Part shown: piece after piece, positions 44,636-54,130 of the stretch | Layout: the number at the start of each line of letters is the position of its first letter | Numbering within the stretch: the stretch's first letter is position 1 | Origin: an uncultured Bacteroides sp. | GTDB lineage: Bacteria; Bacteroidota; Bacteroidia; Bacteroidales; Bacteroidaceae | Assembly: GCF_902491285.1 (NCBI RefSeq) | Contig: NZ_CABUHK010000018.1 | Coordinates: 1-64,000 of the forward strand | DNA: 64,000 nucleotides | Direction: 5' to 3' | Position numbers and translations under genes: made by a program | Notes under the pieces: generated by a model | The model's database searches: none | Told to the model about the DNA's origin: nothing | Seen by the model: the letters and a program-made list of their open reading frames with translations, nothing else

Positions 44636-46969
44636 ATGAAAGTAAGTTTGATAAGAATAAGCAGAGCCATGAGAATAGCTTTTCTTTTGATCTGTTATTT
44701 AGCTGCTTGTATTCAGATGAATGCGCAGGCACCCAAGCTGGTAATGGGACGTGTACTGGACAAAGAAGCGTCAGAGAAGAAAAGAAAACCGGTCCCGTTT
44801 GATCTATCTTCTATTGGCGACATAAAGATTTATTATTTTAATACCGTTCAGGAAGGAAAAGATATGGAAACTGCCTTGAACCAGGACAATATCAGCCTTA
44901 CCCTTTCTGCCATGTATGAAGTGCCCGATGCTACAGGAGCTTATCAGATTACTTTACCGGAGACCGGTTCGTTGGTTATTAAAGTAAGTACGGCGCCTGC
45001 CGTATTTGAAGCGATCAATGGCCGGCGTGAGATTACTACATATGTAGATATGGGGCACATGATTAGTCAGGTAACAGTTGTAGGACAGCGTACGGAGGTG
45101 ACGTCCATGCCCGAAACACCTGACCAGTATGGAGATATGATTATCCTGAACGGGGCGAAGGTCGCTGTACCCCAGATGATTGGCAAAGACAATGCCCGGA
45201 TGATTGTGCAACCGTATGTGATAAATAACAGCAAAGGAAAGAAAGTGGAGATGTATCGGTTGCCGCGTGTATATGATGGTGCTCAGTATGCACTGACGCA
45301 AGAAAGACGGATGGGCTATGATATAAAGCACGATTCACTGTTTAATTTTATAGTGGAGAATGAACCGCTTTCTGCAGAAAAGGCTTCCTATATGTGGAAC
45401 GATACAATCAAGCTTTCCAATGCACAAGACAATTTTCAAGTGTTAGCCCTCATGCAGATGGAGGACTATACACGTCCTTATTACGAACGTCTGTTGGAAC
45501 TTTCTACACGTAGTCCGAGACGTCCGTTACGTTTTCTGGAATATTCGCTCGACCAATATGAACTGGATCCTAAGAAGTACGAAGAAAAACCGAAAGTAGA
45601 ACGCCGGACTGGTGTGGAGGACATTTCTCTGAGTTTCTTATTGGGAAAGGCGGAGCTGGATCCTGAAGACCCGAACAATGAAGTGCAACTGGATAAGCTG
45701 AAGGCAAAGCTGCTGGAAGTGGTGAATGGGGAAAGCTCTACTTTGAAAGAACTCCATCTGTATAGTGTTTCATCTCCGGAAGGGTCTTATGCGTCTAACG
45801 TTGCTTTGTCCCAACGTCGTCTGGCATATGCCCGTTCGTTGGTCTATTCAGTCATTCCGGCGCATACGATGAAACGATTGTACACTTATACACCGAACGA
45901 CTCACGGGTAGCCACCTGGCTGGAAGTCGCAGATTTGCTGGAGCAGGACACTCTGCCCGATGAAGCTGCTGCCATTCGCGAGATTGTTGAAAAGTATCCG
46001 AAAAATCAGGATTTACAGTATCGGCAAGTAGCGGCTCTGCCTTATTATAGTATGATTATTAAAGCGCATCTTCCTAAATTGCGTTCAATGAAGTGTGAAT
46101 ATACTGCTGAAATTTATCGTGCGCTGACAAAAGAAGAAATACTGAATCGTTATCAGAATGATCCTGATTATCGTTCGGGAAAGAAAAATTTCGCCTTATA
46201 TGAATATTGGCACTTGTTTAACATGGTGAAAGACCCCAATGAGTTGGAGGAGCTTTATCGTCGTGCATACAACTATTCGAAAGAACTGACTAACGGAAAA
46301 CCGTGGGTACTGGCAGCCAATAATCTGGCTGTATCTTATCTGAAACGTGATACGGTGGATACCGAGGTGCTGAAACCACTGGTAGACTTTTCTGTAAGAG
46401 GTTGTAACGTAGAACGTACTTTTGACGGACGTGTGATCGGAATAGATAATGTGGAAGAGATAGTGGCCAATCAACTTGCCATGTATCTGAAAAAAGGGGA
46501 TTTCTCGGAAGCCAGCCGTCTGGCTCAGTTATTGCCTGATAATGAAAAGAATAAAAAGATAAAAGCATTTGCTTTCTGCCTGGGGGGATATTATAAAGTA
46601 ACCAGCGGATTGAATGACGCTGAAATTGCCCGTCGACTAGAGACATTCGAACTGGTCAGAAATAGTTCGCCTATTAATAACGTGGTGATGTGTCTGGCAA
46701 TGAAGACACATGCATGGAATGAGAAGGCAGAGAAAGTGCTGGAAGAATTACCGGCAGACGATCCGAAAACACTTTATTTGAAAGCAGTCCTTTATTGCCG
46801 GAAAGGTGACTTTTTTGCTATGCAGGCGGAAGAGGCACTGACAAACTGTTTCAAGAAAGACAGCAGCTATATCTCGATAGCCGAATGGGACGGGGATATT
46901 AGTGAAGACTGTTTCAAATATGCCAAAATGGGTTATGAAGACGAAATGGCTACAGGAGGAAATGAGTAG
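44636..46969 (+). CDS. OmpA-like domain protein with helical-repeat C-terminus
   Basis: About 777 residues. A signal sequence ends near MNAQA; residues 30-160 form a beta-rich region, and residues about 330-430 look like an OmpA-type peptidoglycan-binding domain (LKELHLYSVSSPEGSYASNVALSQRRLAYARSLVYS). The C-terminal 300 residues are helical TPR-like repeats with AWNEKAEKVLEELPADDPKTLYLKAVLYC. It probably links the outer-membrane fibre machinery to peptidoglycan. ATG 44636 follows a GTG at 44630; ATG 44669 would give a more compact signal peptide. Confidence 0.78.
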   Translation: MKVSLIRISRAMRIAFLLICYLAACIQMNAQAPKLVMGRVLDKEASEKKRKPVPFDLSSIGDIKIYYFNTVQEGKDMETALNQDNISLTLSAMYEVPDATGAYQITLPETGSLVIKVSTAPAVFEAINGRREITTYVDMGHMISQVTVVGQRTEVTSMPETPDQYGDMIILNGAKVAVPQMIGKDNARMIVQPYVINNSKGKKVEMYRLPRVYDGAQYALTQERRMGYDIKHDSLFNFIVENEPLSAEKASYMWNDTIKLSNAQDNFQVLALMQMEDYTRPYYERLLELSTRSPRRPLRFLEYSLDQYELDPKKYEEKPKVERRTGVEDISLSFLLGKAELDPEDPNNEVQLDKLKAKLLEVVNGESSTLKELHLYSVSSPEGSYASNVALSQRRLAYARSLVYSVIPAHTMKRLYTYTPNDSRVATWLEVADLLEQDTLPDEAAAIREIVEKYPKNQDLQYRQVAALPYYSMIIKAHLPKLRSMKCEYTAEIYRALTKEEILNRYQNDPDYRSGKKNFALYEYWHLFNMVKDPNELEELYRRAYNYSKELTNGKPWVLAANNLAVSYLKRDTVDTEVLKPLVDFSVRGCNVERTFDGRVIGIDNVEEIVANQLAMYLKKGDFSEASRLAQLLPDNEKNKKIKAFAFCLGGYYKVTSGLNDAEIARRLETFELVRNSSPINNVVMCLAMKTHAWNEKAEKVLEELPADDPKTLYLKAVLYCRKGDFFAMQAEEALTNCFKKDSSYISIAEWDGDISEDCFKYAKMGYEDEMATGGNE

Positions 46970-46985
46970 CTTAAATAGATAATTA

Positions 46986-49900
46986 ATGGTGATGAAAAGA
47001 TATATATTGACGTGTGTTTGTGGTGGAATGCTTGCCGGAAGTGTAATGGCTCAGCAGCAGGATTCCATTGCAAAAATGCGAGATGCCGCTGCTGCTCAGG
47101 ATTCCGCTATGCAACGAAGAAGTCAGGCTGACACAGCCTATCGTGTGAAATACAACGCTTTGAAATATTCGATGCAGAAACGTTATCAGCCTCAAGGTCT
47201 GGAGTTTGTCAATAAAAAGTTCTTGGATAACTTCTTTGTCAGTTTCTGGGGTGGATATAACCGTATCATTCCTCAGGGTGGAATGAATCTTTCCGGCGGA
47301 CCGGAAATCGGCTTGGCTGCATCAAAATTCTTTTCTTCTAAAAACGGGATGCGGCTATATGGAAGCTGGCAGTCTGCCAACCGGCAGAGTGATAATGAGA
47401 AGTGGACTAACTATACGCTTGGGATAGATCATATTTTCAATCTTAGTACTGCCTTTGCCGGTTATAACCCTTATCGTATGTTCGAACTCTCTACGGTAGA
47501 GGGGCTTGGGGTGCATCTCGCTTCATTGGCGGGAGAGAAGCAGAAAGCTGTTGATTTTCATCTGGGGCTGCAAATGAAAATATCCACCGGGACCCGTCTG
47601 GATGTGTTCATGGAGCCGGGAGTTTCTTTTTATACAGATGGAATTGATATTTCCGGAAACAATAACTCACATGGTTATGATATAGGTTTCAATGCCCGGG
47701 TGGGTATGAATTATCGCTTAGGTACTTTTACTCCGCGTGGAAGTACGGAAGCCGGGGATGAAAATTTCCTGGATAATACATTTGTCAGTGCGGGGATGGG
47801 ATTGCAGGCGCAGAATTCCTCATTGGCCAGAGAACAAGGGTTGTTAGGCTCTACAGGACCTATTTTTGGCGTGGCGGCAGGTAAGTGGTTTCTCGATTTA
47901 TTCGGTTTTCGTCTGTCTGCGTTTGGCTCTTATGATGTATGGAAAGCAAATCAAAAGACTGGAATTGACAGAATGACTTTGTATGCGGGTGGACGGGCTG
48001 AAGTGATGCTGAATCCTTTCGCCTTTTTTAAGAAAGATGTGCGTTCGATGAAATGGGGAATCGTCCCGATGTTCGGTGTCGAGCTGGGGGTAATGAAGAA
48101 ACAGGATGAACGTGAGCTTGTATCCAAATCGTATACCGGAATGACCGGCGGGCTTCAATTTAAGTACTATCCGACAGAGAATCTCGCTTTCTTTGTAGAA
48201 CCCCGTATGTCATTTGTACCTTATACATTTACGGAGAAGACGATTTCCGGGAAGGTGAATGAATATTCTTTCATGGATAAATTGATGAATGTAAGTGTAG
48301 GTGTTGAACTGCGTCGTCCTACTCGTCCGCAATGGCAACAGTTGGCAAAACTGAGGGGGGATTTTACACCTTATTATTATACCTCTTATGCTGTCGGTAT
48401 GACAATGCCGCAGCAATTGAACCGGCCTACTTCACGACGTCCGGGATTTATAATCGGAGCTGCAGTCGGACGTCAGTTCAGTTCACTTTCCGGAGTACGT
48501 CTGGGACTTGATTTTAATAATGCGGCTACCCGTACGACAGATGACAAGACTGATCGTTATACTTTTACGAGCCTTTCTTTGGATTATATGTTTGATATAT
48601 CCAATTGGGTGATAGGTTACGACCCGGAACGCAAGTTCGGTACGGAAGTCTTTGCCGGACCTGTCATTACCCGTTGCTTCGATCCAGGGAAAACTTATGT
48701 AGGAGGAGAAGGCGGGGTACGCCCTTATTGGAGACTGGGAGAGCAATTTGATGTTTTTGCAGAGTCTAAATTACGGCTTTATACAAAACGCTATATGAAT
48801 TCCCGTGGAGGGGCGAAAGGGACTCCTTTGCAACTGTCTTTTGCTTTGGGAACATCTTACCGGTTTAGTCCGGCTTTACGTAAGAATTTGACGGAAAGCG
48901 GATTCGGGGATGGCACAATCTGGGGGAATACATTTATTAGTGGAGGAGTCGGTTTCCAGTCTTTGGTCGGCCCAAGTCGTTCTATGGATGCTTTCGCTTC
49001 GGCGGGTCCGACGATGAGTGTGTCTGTCGGTAAGTGGTTGTTACCTTATTGGGGAGTACGTTTTTCCGGTTTTGCGGGAATCAGCAGTTGGGGACAGGCC
49101 TTGAGTGAATATGGAACCCTTTCTGACAAGCGGACGATGCAGGGAGGAATACGGGTGGAAAGTATGTTTGATGTCCTTTCTTTCTGGAAATATGATAAAG
49201 AGCGGCGATGGGGAATTGTCCCGATGCTTGGTTTGGAACTGGGAAAAGTCCGTAGGCAGAGTGAGAAAGCCAAAGTTAGTGCGGCGGGAGCGGCATATGC
49301 AGGTGTAACGGCCGGATTACAATGCAAATATTATGTTTCCGATCATATGGCATTATTTATAGAGCCCCGTTTCTCGCGTATACCTTATTCTTATAGAGAC
49401 GTAAATGTAGAGTCCGGTTATATTGGTCCGCGTACTACGGCAGCGGATAATGTAATGAGTGTTCAGATAGGCCTGGAATTCCGTCATGCGGGTGGTAAGG
49501 CATTGAAGGAACTGGCGGCTCTCAGAAGAGAATTCGAACCTTATTATTTTGCTTCATGGAATGTAGGTGCCAATATGCCCGTCCATCGTGTAAAGTATGA
49601 TTCGAATGCAGGTCTTGGAGTGCTGATTGGTGTATCGGGGGGACGGCAGTTCTTCCCGTGTTCCGGAGCACGTGTCGGTTTGGATTATACTGCCTTGCCG
49701 GGTAGAAACGGTGGGGATGCACGTAAACTGATTAGTGTGTCGGCTGATTACCTCTTTGATATAACTCATTTCATGGGTGGCTATAATCCTGAACGTAAAT
49801 TTGGAGTAGAAATTCTGGCAGGTCCGGTTCTGGCATTTGGCTCAGAACCTAATAAGACAACCTTTGGCGTAGAAGGTGGCTTGCATTTTTATTATAAATT

Positions 49901-50024
49901 GGTTAAAGGGTTCGGAGTATTTGCAGAACCCCGTATGCGTATGTATACTAAGAATATTTTGGCAGGCGGTGATCTTACTCCTGTGCATGCTGCATTTTCG
50001 GTGGGGACTTCTTATCGGTTCTGA
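46986..50024 (+). CDS. Outer-membrane protein of five tandem barrel-like repeats
   Basis: A 1012-residue exported protein. After the signal peptide and a helical segment (25-70) come five homologous units of about 165-190 residues: roughly 81-246, 263-443, 463-627, 648-832 and 853-1012. Units alternate in subtype: 1, 3 and 5 share GYxPxRxF plus a GxExLAGPV-like block; 2 and 4 share FxxWGxxPMxGxELG and LAxFxEPR. Each resembles a DUF3575-type small barrel. The last residue pair YRF fits an outer-membrane C-terminus. The function is unknown; by position it belongs to the fimbrial apparatus. Confidence 0.75.
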   Translation: MVMKRYILTCVCGGMLAGSVMAQQQDSIAKMRDAAAAQDSAMQRRSQADTAYRVKYNALKYSMQKRYQPQGLEFVNKKFLDNFFVSFWGGYNRIIPQGGMNLSGGPEIGLAASKFFSSKNGMRLYGSWQSANRQSDNEKWTNYTLGIDHIFNLSTAFAGYNPYRMFELSTVEGLGVHLASLAGEKQKAVDFHLGLQMKISTGTRLDVFMEPGVSFYTDGIDISGNNNSHGYDIGFNARVGMNYRLGTFTPRGSTEAGDENFLDNTFVSAGMGLQAQNSSLAREQGLLGSTGPIFGVAAGKWFLDLFGFRLSAFGSYDVWKANQKTGIDRMTLYAGGRAEVMLNPFAFFKKDVRSMKWGIVPMFGVELGVMKKQDERELVSKSYTGMTGGLQFKYYPTENLAFFVEPRMSFVPYTFTEKTISGKVNEYSFMDKLMNVSVGVELRRPTRPQWQQLAKLRGDFTPYYYTSYAVGMTMPQQLNRPTSRRPGFIIGAAVGRQFSSLSGVRLGLDFNNAATRTTDDKTDRYTFTSLSLDYMFDISNWVIGYDPERKFGTEVFAGPVITRCFDPGKTYVGGEGGVRPYWRLGEQFDVFAESKLRLYTKRYMNSRGGAKGTPLQLSFALGTSYRFSPALRKNLTESGFGDGTIWGNTFISGGVGFQSLVGPSRSMDAFASAGPTMSVSVGKWLLPYWGVRFSGFAGISSWGQALSEYGTLSDKRTMQGGIRVESMFDVLSFWKYDKERRWGIVPMLGLELGKVRRQSEKAKVSAAGAAYAGVTAGLQCKYYVSDHMALFIEPRFSRIPYSYRDVNVESGYIGPRTTAADNVMSVQIGLEFRHAGGKALKELAALRREFEPYYFASWNVGANMPVHRVKYDSNAGLGVLIGVSGGRQFFPCSGARVGLDYTALPGRNGGDARKLISVSADYLFDITHFMGGYNPERKFGVEILAGPVLAFGSEPNKTTFGVEGGLHFYYKLVKGFGVFAEPRMRMYTKNILAGGDLTPVHAAFSVGTSYRF

Positions 50025-50141
50025 ATTGCAATATATTAATGTTTTTCATAGAGTTGTGAAGAATTTCAATTGTTGCAGTGTAGAAATAGTTTCTTAATGA
50101 GAAAATTTGGATGGTTTCCTTCTTTTTAGTAAGCAAGGATA

Positions 50142-50216
50142 ACAGTTAATCATTGGTGGATATATTTTTTCTGTCTTTCAAAAGAATATAAGCATCAATG
50201 ATTAACTGTCTTTTTG
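50142..50216 (+). terminator. Terminator of the fimbrial operon
   Basis: ACAGTTAATCATTG (50142-50155) is repeated inverted and perfectly as CAATGATTAACTGT (50196-50209), followed by CTTTTTGTTTG. The 14-bp stem has a 40-nt loop. Confidence 0.75.
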
Positions 50217-50325
50217 TTTGATATTGGTAAATATTAGTATTTCTTTCTGCTTAATATTTTATAAGTTTAACTACTAATTGACTTTTAGTGTTTGCAACTC
50301 TCTATTAAATCTTTTTTGGATTCGA

Positions 50326-50356
50326 TTGCTTATTTAAATATTTGTCTCTATATTTG
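50326..50356 (+). promoter_or_regulatory. Consensus promoter upstream of the nuclease operon
   Basis: TTG (50326-50328), 20 bp, TATATTTG (50349-50356) is a full match to the Bacteroides promoter. It would give a leader of about 140 nt that contains the repeat array, so the array could act as a roadblock for this promoter and an activator site for the downstream one. Confidence 0.6.
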
Positions 50357-50426
50357 TTATTCTAAACGAACAAAAGTAGACTGAAGTATTTAGAGAGGGA
50401 GAGTTTGGATTGTATATTATTATTCT

Positions 50427-50472
50427 TGTATTGTTCTTGTAATGAGAATGTAATCTACTCTTCTTTATTTTG
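50427..50472 (+). promoter_or_regulatory. Pho-box-like repeats and second promoter of the nuclease operon
   Basis: TGTATT (50427), TGTAAT (50438) and TGTAAT (50449) are spaced exactly 11 bp apart. TTATTTTG (50465-50472) begins 16 bp after the start of the last repeat, close to the distance between the second PhoB half-site and the -10 box at E. coli phoA. There is no TTG at -33, as expected for an activator-dependent promoter. The leader would be about 26 nt. Confidence 0.6.
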
Positions 50473-50504
50473 CCCGCTCTAATAGACGACTTAAATTGAG
50501 ACAG

Positions 50505-52094
50505 ATGGGAAAAAGACATGTTTTGTATGCCATAGTGTTACTATTGGCTTTAGGTTCTTGCAGTAAGGAAGCGCAGCAAGAAACAGAGAGTGGGAAACAG
50601 CAGTTTGTGCGTTTCACTTCGGTGGTTGAGGGTACATACACAAGAGCGAGCGGAGCTTCATGGTCTCCAAGTGACGCTATCGGTGTTTATATGAAAAAAA
50701 ATGGGGCTGAACTAAGTGCAAGTTCCATTGTTGGTGAAGGTGATAATGTCGAATACTTTACAGAAAATGGTGATGGTAATTTCTTGCCGGTATCAACCTA
50801 TCTTTCTTTTCCGGATGATGGCACTAAAGTCGATTTTATAGCATATTATCCACATCAGGAAACAATCAATAACTTTATTTATCCAGTTGATGTTACGAAT
50901 CAAGCAGATCCCGAAACGATTGACTTATTATATGCAGACAAGTTGGAAGGGATTAGCGAACGTTCCAATGCTTTGAATCTTTCTTTTTCTCATCAATTGG
51001 CTCGTTTAGTGTTAAATATAAAGAGCGTTGATGGTTCCTCATTGGATGGACTGAATGTGTCAATTTCCGGTGTGAAGACGACAGCTGAATTTGCGCTGGC
51101 GGATGGCTCTTTGAATATCAATGCAGATTCAAAAGGTGTTGTAGATATGCATATGGTCAGAGGAGGAGGGTTGATGGCAGAGGCTATTCTTTTGCCTGAA
51201 GGTACTTTGACAGATGTAAAACTGGTGTTTCAGCAAGGTGGAAAGAAACATGAGCAGGTATTGAATAACGCTAAACTGGAGAAAGGAAGTGTATATACAT
51301 ATACTATAAATTTCAAGAATGGTGAAGGGCAAGTCGATCCGGAAGCGAAATATGCAAAATGGAGAGAAACCCCAGTAATAACGAAGAGCCAATTGGATGA
51401 TCCTGATATTATGTACGTTGTTCATGATATGCCTAATTCCATGAAAGATCCGGTTAGTAAAAAATCGCTCCGGAATTACTGTTTGTTGTATGATACAGAT
51501 TTAAAGTTTGCTTATTGGGTGGCATATCCATTATTTGCGGACGTGATAAAGAAAGGGACGAATAGGACAGATGCATGGGGATACGATCCTAGTATTTCTT
51601 CCAGTCTTCAGGCTAATTTATCAAGTGGATTTAATGGAGGAGCGGTATATGATCGCGGACATCAGTTGCCAAGTGCAGATCGCATTTGTGATGCCGCAAC
51701 TAATAGGACAACGTTTTATTATTCAAATATGACTCCTCAGATTGGAAAGAAACTGAATCAGACTATTTGGGCTAGTCTTGAAGATAAGGTACGTGGATGG
51801 GTAAGTGGAACAGATACGCTTTTTGTTGTTACCGGTGCAATGCCACCGACAAGTGGTACTATTGAACGTCAGAAAGGAATGGCCGTGCCGGCATACTATT
51901 TTAAGGCTTTAGCTCGTCAGGTTAATAAAACATTTTATACGATAGCCTTTAAAATGGATAATAAGCAATATACTGGTACGGATTATATGAGTACTGCTAT
52001 ATCTGTAGAAGAGTTGGAACAACTTACAGGCTTTACTTTCTTCCCGACTTTAGATGCCCAGGCTAAAAAGTTGGATAAATCGAAATGGCAATAA
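50505..52094 (+). CDS. Surface lipoprotein: fimbrillin-like domain fused to DNA/RNA non-specific endonuclease
   Basis: A 529-residue lipoprotein (lipobox LALGSCSKE). Residues about 30-275 look fimbrillin-like (FTSVVEGTYTRASG, VDFIAYYPHQ, LSFSHQLARLVLNIKS). Residues 300-525 are a NUC-type sugar-nonspecific nuclease: the catalytic DRGH is at 383-386 in VYDRGHQLPSADR, and YYSNMTPQIGKKLNQTIWASLE supplies the metal-binding Asn. The ATG at 50505 is preferred over a TTG nine bases upstream. As a lipoprotein it is likely displayed at the cell surface and would cut extracellular DNA and RNA. First gene of a five-gene operon. Confidence 0.88.
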   Translation: MGKRHVLYAIVLLLALGSCSKEAQQETESGKQQFVRFTSVVEGTYTRASGASWSPSDAIGVYMKKNGAELSASSIVGEGDNVEYFTENGDGNFLPVSTYLSFPDDGTKVDFIAYYPHQETINNFIYPVDVTNQADPETIDLLYADKLEGISERSNALNLSFSHQLARLVLNIKSVDGSSLDGLNVSISGVKTTAEFALADGSLNINADSKGVVDMHMVRGGGLMAEAILLPEGTLTDVKLVFQQGGKKHEQVLNNAKLEKGSVYTYTINFKNGEGQVDPEAKYAKWRETPVITKSQLDDPDIMYVVHDMPNSMKDPVSKKSLRNYCLLYDTDLKFAYWVAYPLFADVIKKGTNRTDAWGYDPSISSSLQANLSSGFNGGAVYDRGHQLPSADRICDAATNRTTFYYSNMTPQIGKKLNQTIWASLEDKVRGWVSGTDTLFVVTGAMPPTSGTIERQKGMAVPAYYFKALARQVNKTFYTIAFKMDNKQYTGTDYMSTAISVEELEQLTGFTFFPTLDAQAKKLDKSKWQ

Positions 52095-52141
52095 TTTTTA
52101 GTTCTTATTATATCAATGTTTAACTAATCACTAAACGAATT

Positions 52142-54082
52142 ATGAAATTAGGGAAATTCTTATTTACAGGTTCATTATCACTTTTTGCTCTTGCTGCATG
52201 CGTGAGCAATGATGATAAAAGCGAGTGGAACGACGGGAGTCAGCCCATTAACTTCACTTCTTCAATTCAGGGACTTAACACAAGGGCTGCTAATGCCGAG
52301 TGGACTGCTGGTGACAAGGTAGGTATCTTTATGAAAGCTGCTAACGGAGACTTGTCCGCCGCAACAGCTGTGAATAAGTTGCATACAACAGACAAAAATG
52401 GAAATCTAACTGCTTCTAATGCGGATAATGCTTTGTATTACCCGACAGATGGTAGCTCGGTAGACTTTGTGGCTTACTATCCCTATGTAACTTCTTTGGC
52501 AGGAACTACATATAAGGTAGATGTTACCACTCAGACCGATCAGCCTGCTATCGATCTTCTTTACTCAGATAATGCAAAAGGCTTTGCAAAAGGTGCATCG
52601 AGTAAACCGCAACTACAGTTTGCTCATATGCTGAGCCAAATTGTATTTAATATTGAAAAAGATGCTACTATTCCTACATTGAATGGACTTAAAGTAACAT
52701 TTAAGGGCATGAATACAAAGGCTGATTTTACATTGGCTGATGGTAAATTAGGCAATGCTGGAACTGTGGCTGATATTGCAGCTAATGTAGATGTGGATGG
52801 TGCTACTGCTACTACAATAGTATTACCGGCTACAGCGTTGAGCGATATAAAAGTTGTGTTTGATTTGAATGGAAAGTCTTATACAGCTGACTATCCACAG
52901 AATGTTTTGGACGCAGGACGTAAATATGTACATAAGGTAAAATTGAGTGATAGCAATGGCCAGCCTGTAATTGTTATGGAAGCTGCTACTATAACTGATT
53001 GGATTGAAGTACCGGGTGGTGATATTGATGTAGACTTTGGTGGTGGTACTGTAACTCCTCCTACGGAAGTAGTATTGTTGGATGAACCGTTTGATGCAAA
53101 TCAAGGTGTGTTTACTATTGATGACAAAGTTCTGCCAGAGGGAAGTACTTATGTATGGAAATGGAATACCTATACAGATAAGAATACTCAAATAACTACT
53201 CAATATATGAAGGCTAGTGCTTTCATCAATAATGCGAATAAGGCATCAGAAAGCTGGTTAGTTTCTCCTGCTGTTAATTTAAGTAATGTAAGTGATGCAA
53301 CTTTATCATTTGAACATTGTCATAAATTTGGTGCTGTTAAAGAGAATGAGATGTCTGTTTGGATTGCAAATGCAGGAACAACAGATTGGCATCAATTGAC
53401 TATTCCTACCTGGGGAACTGGAAATGATTACACGTATGTTACGGCAGAAATTAATTTGAAGGCATATGTTGGAAATAGTGTTCAAATAGCATTCAAATAT
53501 GTAAGTACAGAAAGTGCGGCTGCTACTTGGCAGATTAACTCTGTAAAGGTAGTTGGTATGAATGGTGAAGGTGGTGGAACAGTAGATCCAGAACCTGACC
53601 CGGAACCAACTCCAGGTGAGGAAGTCATTTTGTTAGAAGAAACTTTAGGTACACCTGCAAAAGATGGTACTCAATGGCCATGGGTTGCTGATTATAAAGG
53701 TTGGACAGATACTCATGATTTACAATATTCAGCAAATAATGTTTCGGTGAGATCGGTTGATGGTTTTGCAAATCTTTGGTTCCCTAGTAAGAAGGAAAGT
53801 TTCTTTAAAATTTCAGAATTGAATACAACTGGCTATTCTAATCTGAAGTTTTCTTATGGAATTACTTCGGAAGCATCTGGAGTAGATCAAAATAAGATTA
53901 CTGTATCAACAGACAAGGGGGATGTTGTAGTTGAAAGCAAGGCTATTGCTGCAACTAAAACTTACCAATTGGTTGAATTGACTTTGCAGGATGGGATTAC
54001 TTTCATTCAATTAGCTGGAACAACAGCAAATGAAAAGGGTTATCGCATTAACAATCTTAAACTTGTGGGAGTAGGCAAATAA
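52142..54082 (+). CDS. Lipoprotein: fimbrillin-like domain plus two jelly-roll-like domains
   Basis: A 646-residue lipoprotein, lipobox LAACVSND. Three parts: a fimbrillin-like domain (about 35-300, FTSSIQGLNTRAANAEW; VDFVAYYPYV; LQFAHMLSQIVFNIEK), closely parallel to that of the preceding nuclease; a choice-of-anchor/cleaved-adhesin-like domain (305-470, LDEPFDANQGVF to WQINSVKVVG); and, after a Pro/Glu linker, a second jelly-roll-like domain (490-646). The last resembles the C-terminal domain of the DUF5689 protein. It has no enzymatic motif, so it is probably a ligand-binding surface protein. Confidence 0.75.
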   Translation: MKLGKFLFTGSLSLFALAACVSNDDKSEWNDGSQPINFTSSIQGLNTRAANAEWTAGDKVGIFMKAANGDLSAATAVNKLHTTDKNGNLTASNADNALYYPTDGSSVDFVAYYPYVTSLAGTTYKVDVTTQTDQPAIDLLYSDNAKGFAKGASSKPQLQFAHMLSQIVFNIEKDATIPTLNGLKVTFKGMNTKADFTLADGKLGNAGTVADIAANVDVDGATATTIVLPATALSDIKVVFDLNGKSYTADYPQNVLDAGRKYVHKVKLSDSNGQPVIVMEAATITDWIEVPGGDIDVDFGGGTVTPPTEVVLLDEPFDANQGVFTIDDKVLPEGSTYVWKWNTYTDKNTQITTQYMKASAFINNANKASESWLVSPAVNLSNVSDATLSFEHCHKFGAVKENEMSVWIANAGTTDWHQLTIPTWGTGNDYTYVTAEINLKAYVGNSVQIAFKYVSTESAAATWQINSVKVVGMNGEGGGTVDPEPDPEPTPGEEVILLEETLGTPAKDGTQWPWVADYKGWTDTHDLQYSANNVSVRSVDGFANLWFPSKKESFFKISELNTTGYSNLKFSYGITSEASGVDQNKITVSTDKGDVVVESKAIAATKTYQLVELTLQDGITFIQLAGTTANEKGYRINNLKLVGVGK

Positions 54083-54130
54083 TACTTGTATTATATGTAA
54101 TATTCAGAAGAATATTGCAAGTATAAGAGG

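Larger units (their letters stand above)
50025..50504. other. Regulatory gap between fimbrial and nuclease operons
   Basis: 480 bases with no credible gene. In order it holds the fimbrial terminator (50142-50216), an AT-rich stretch, a consensus promoter (50326-50356) and the TGTA(A/T)T array (50427-50454), followed by a second -7-like box TTATTTTG (50465-50472). Confidence 0.75.

Noticed and set aside
52142..54082. SusD-like protein
   Set aside because: The protein is all-beta with a fimbrillin-like N-domain and jelly-roll-like domains, not the helical TPR fold of SusD.
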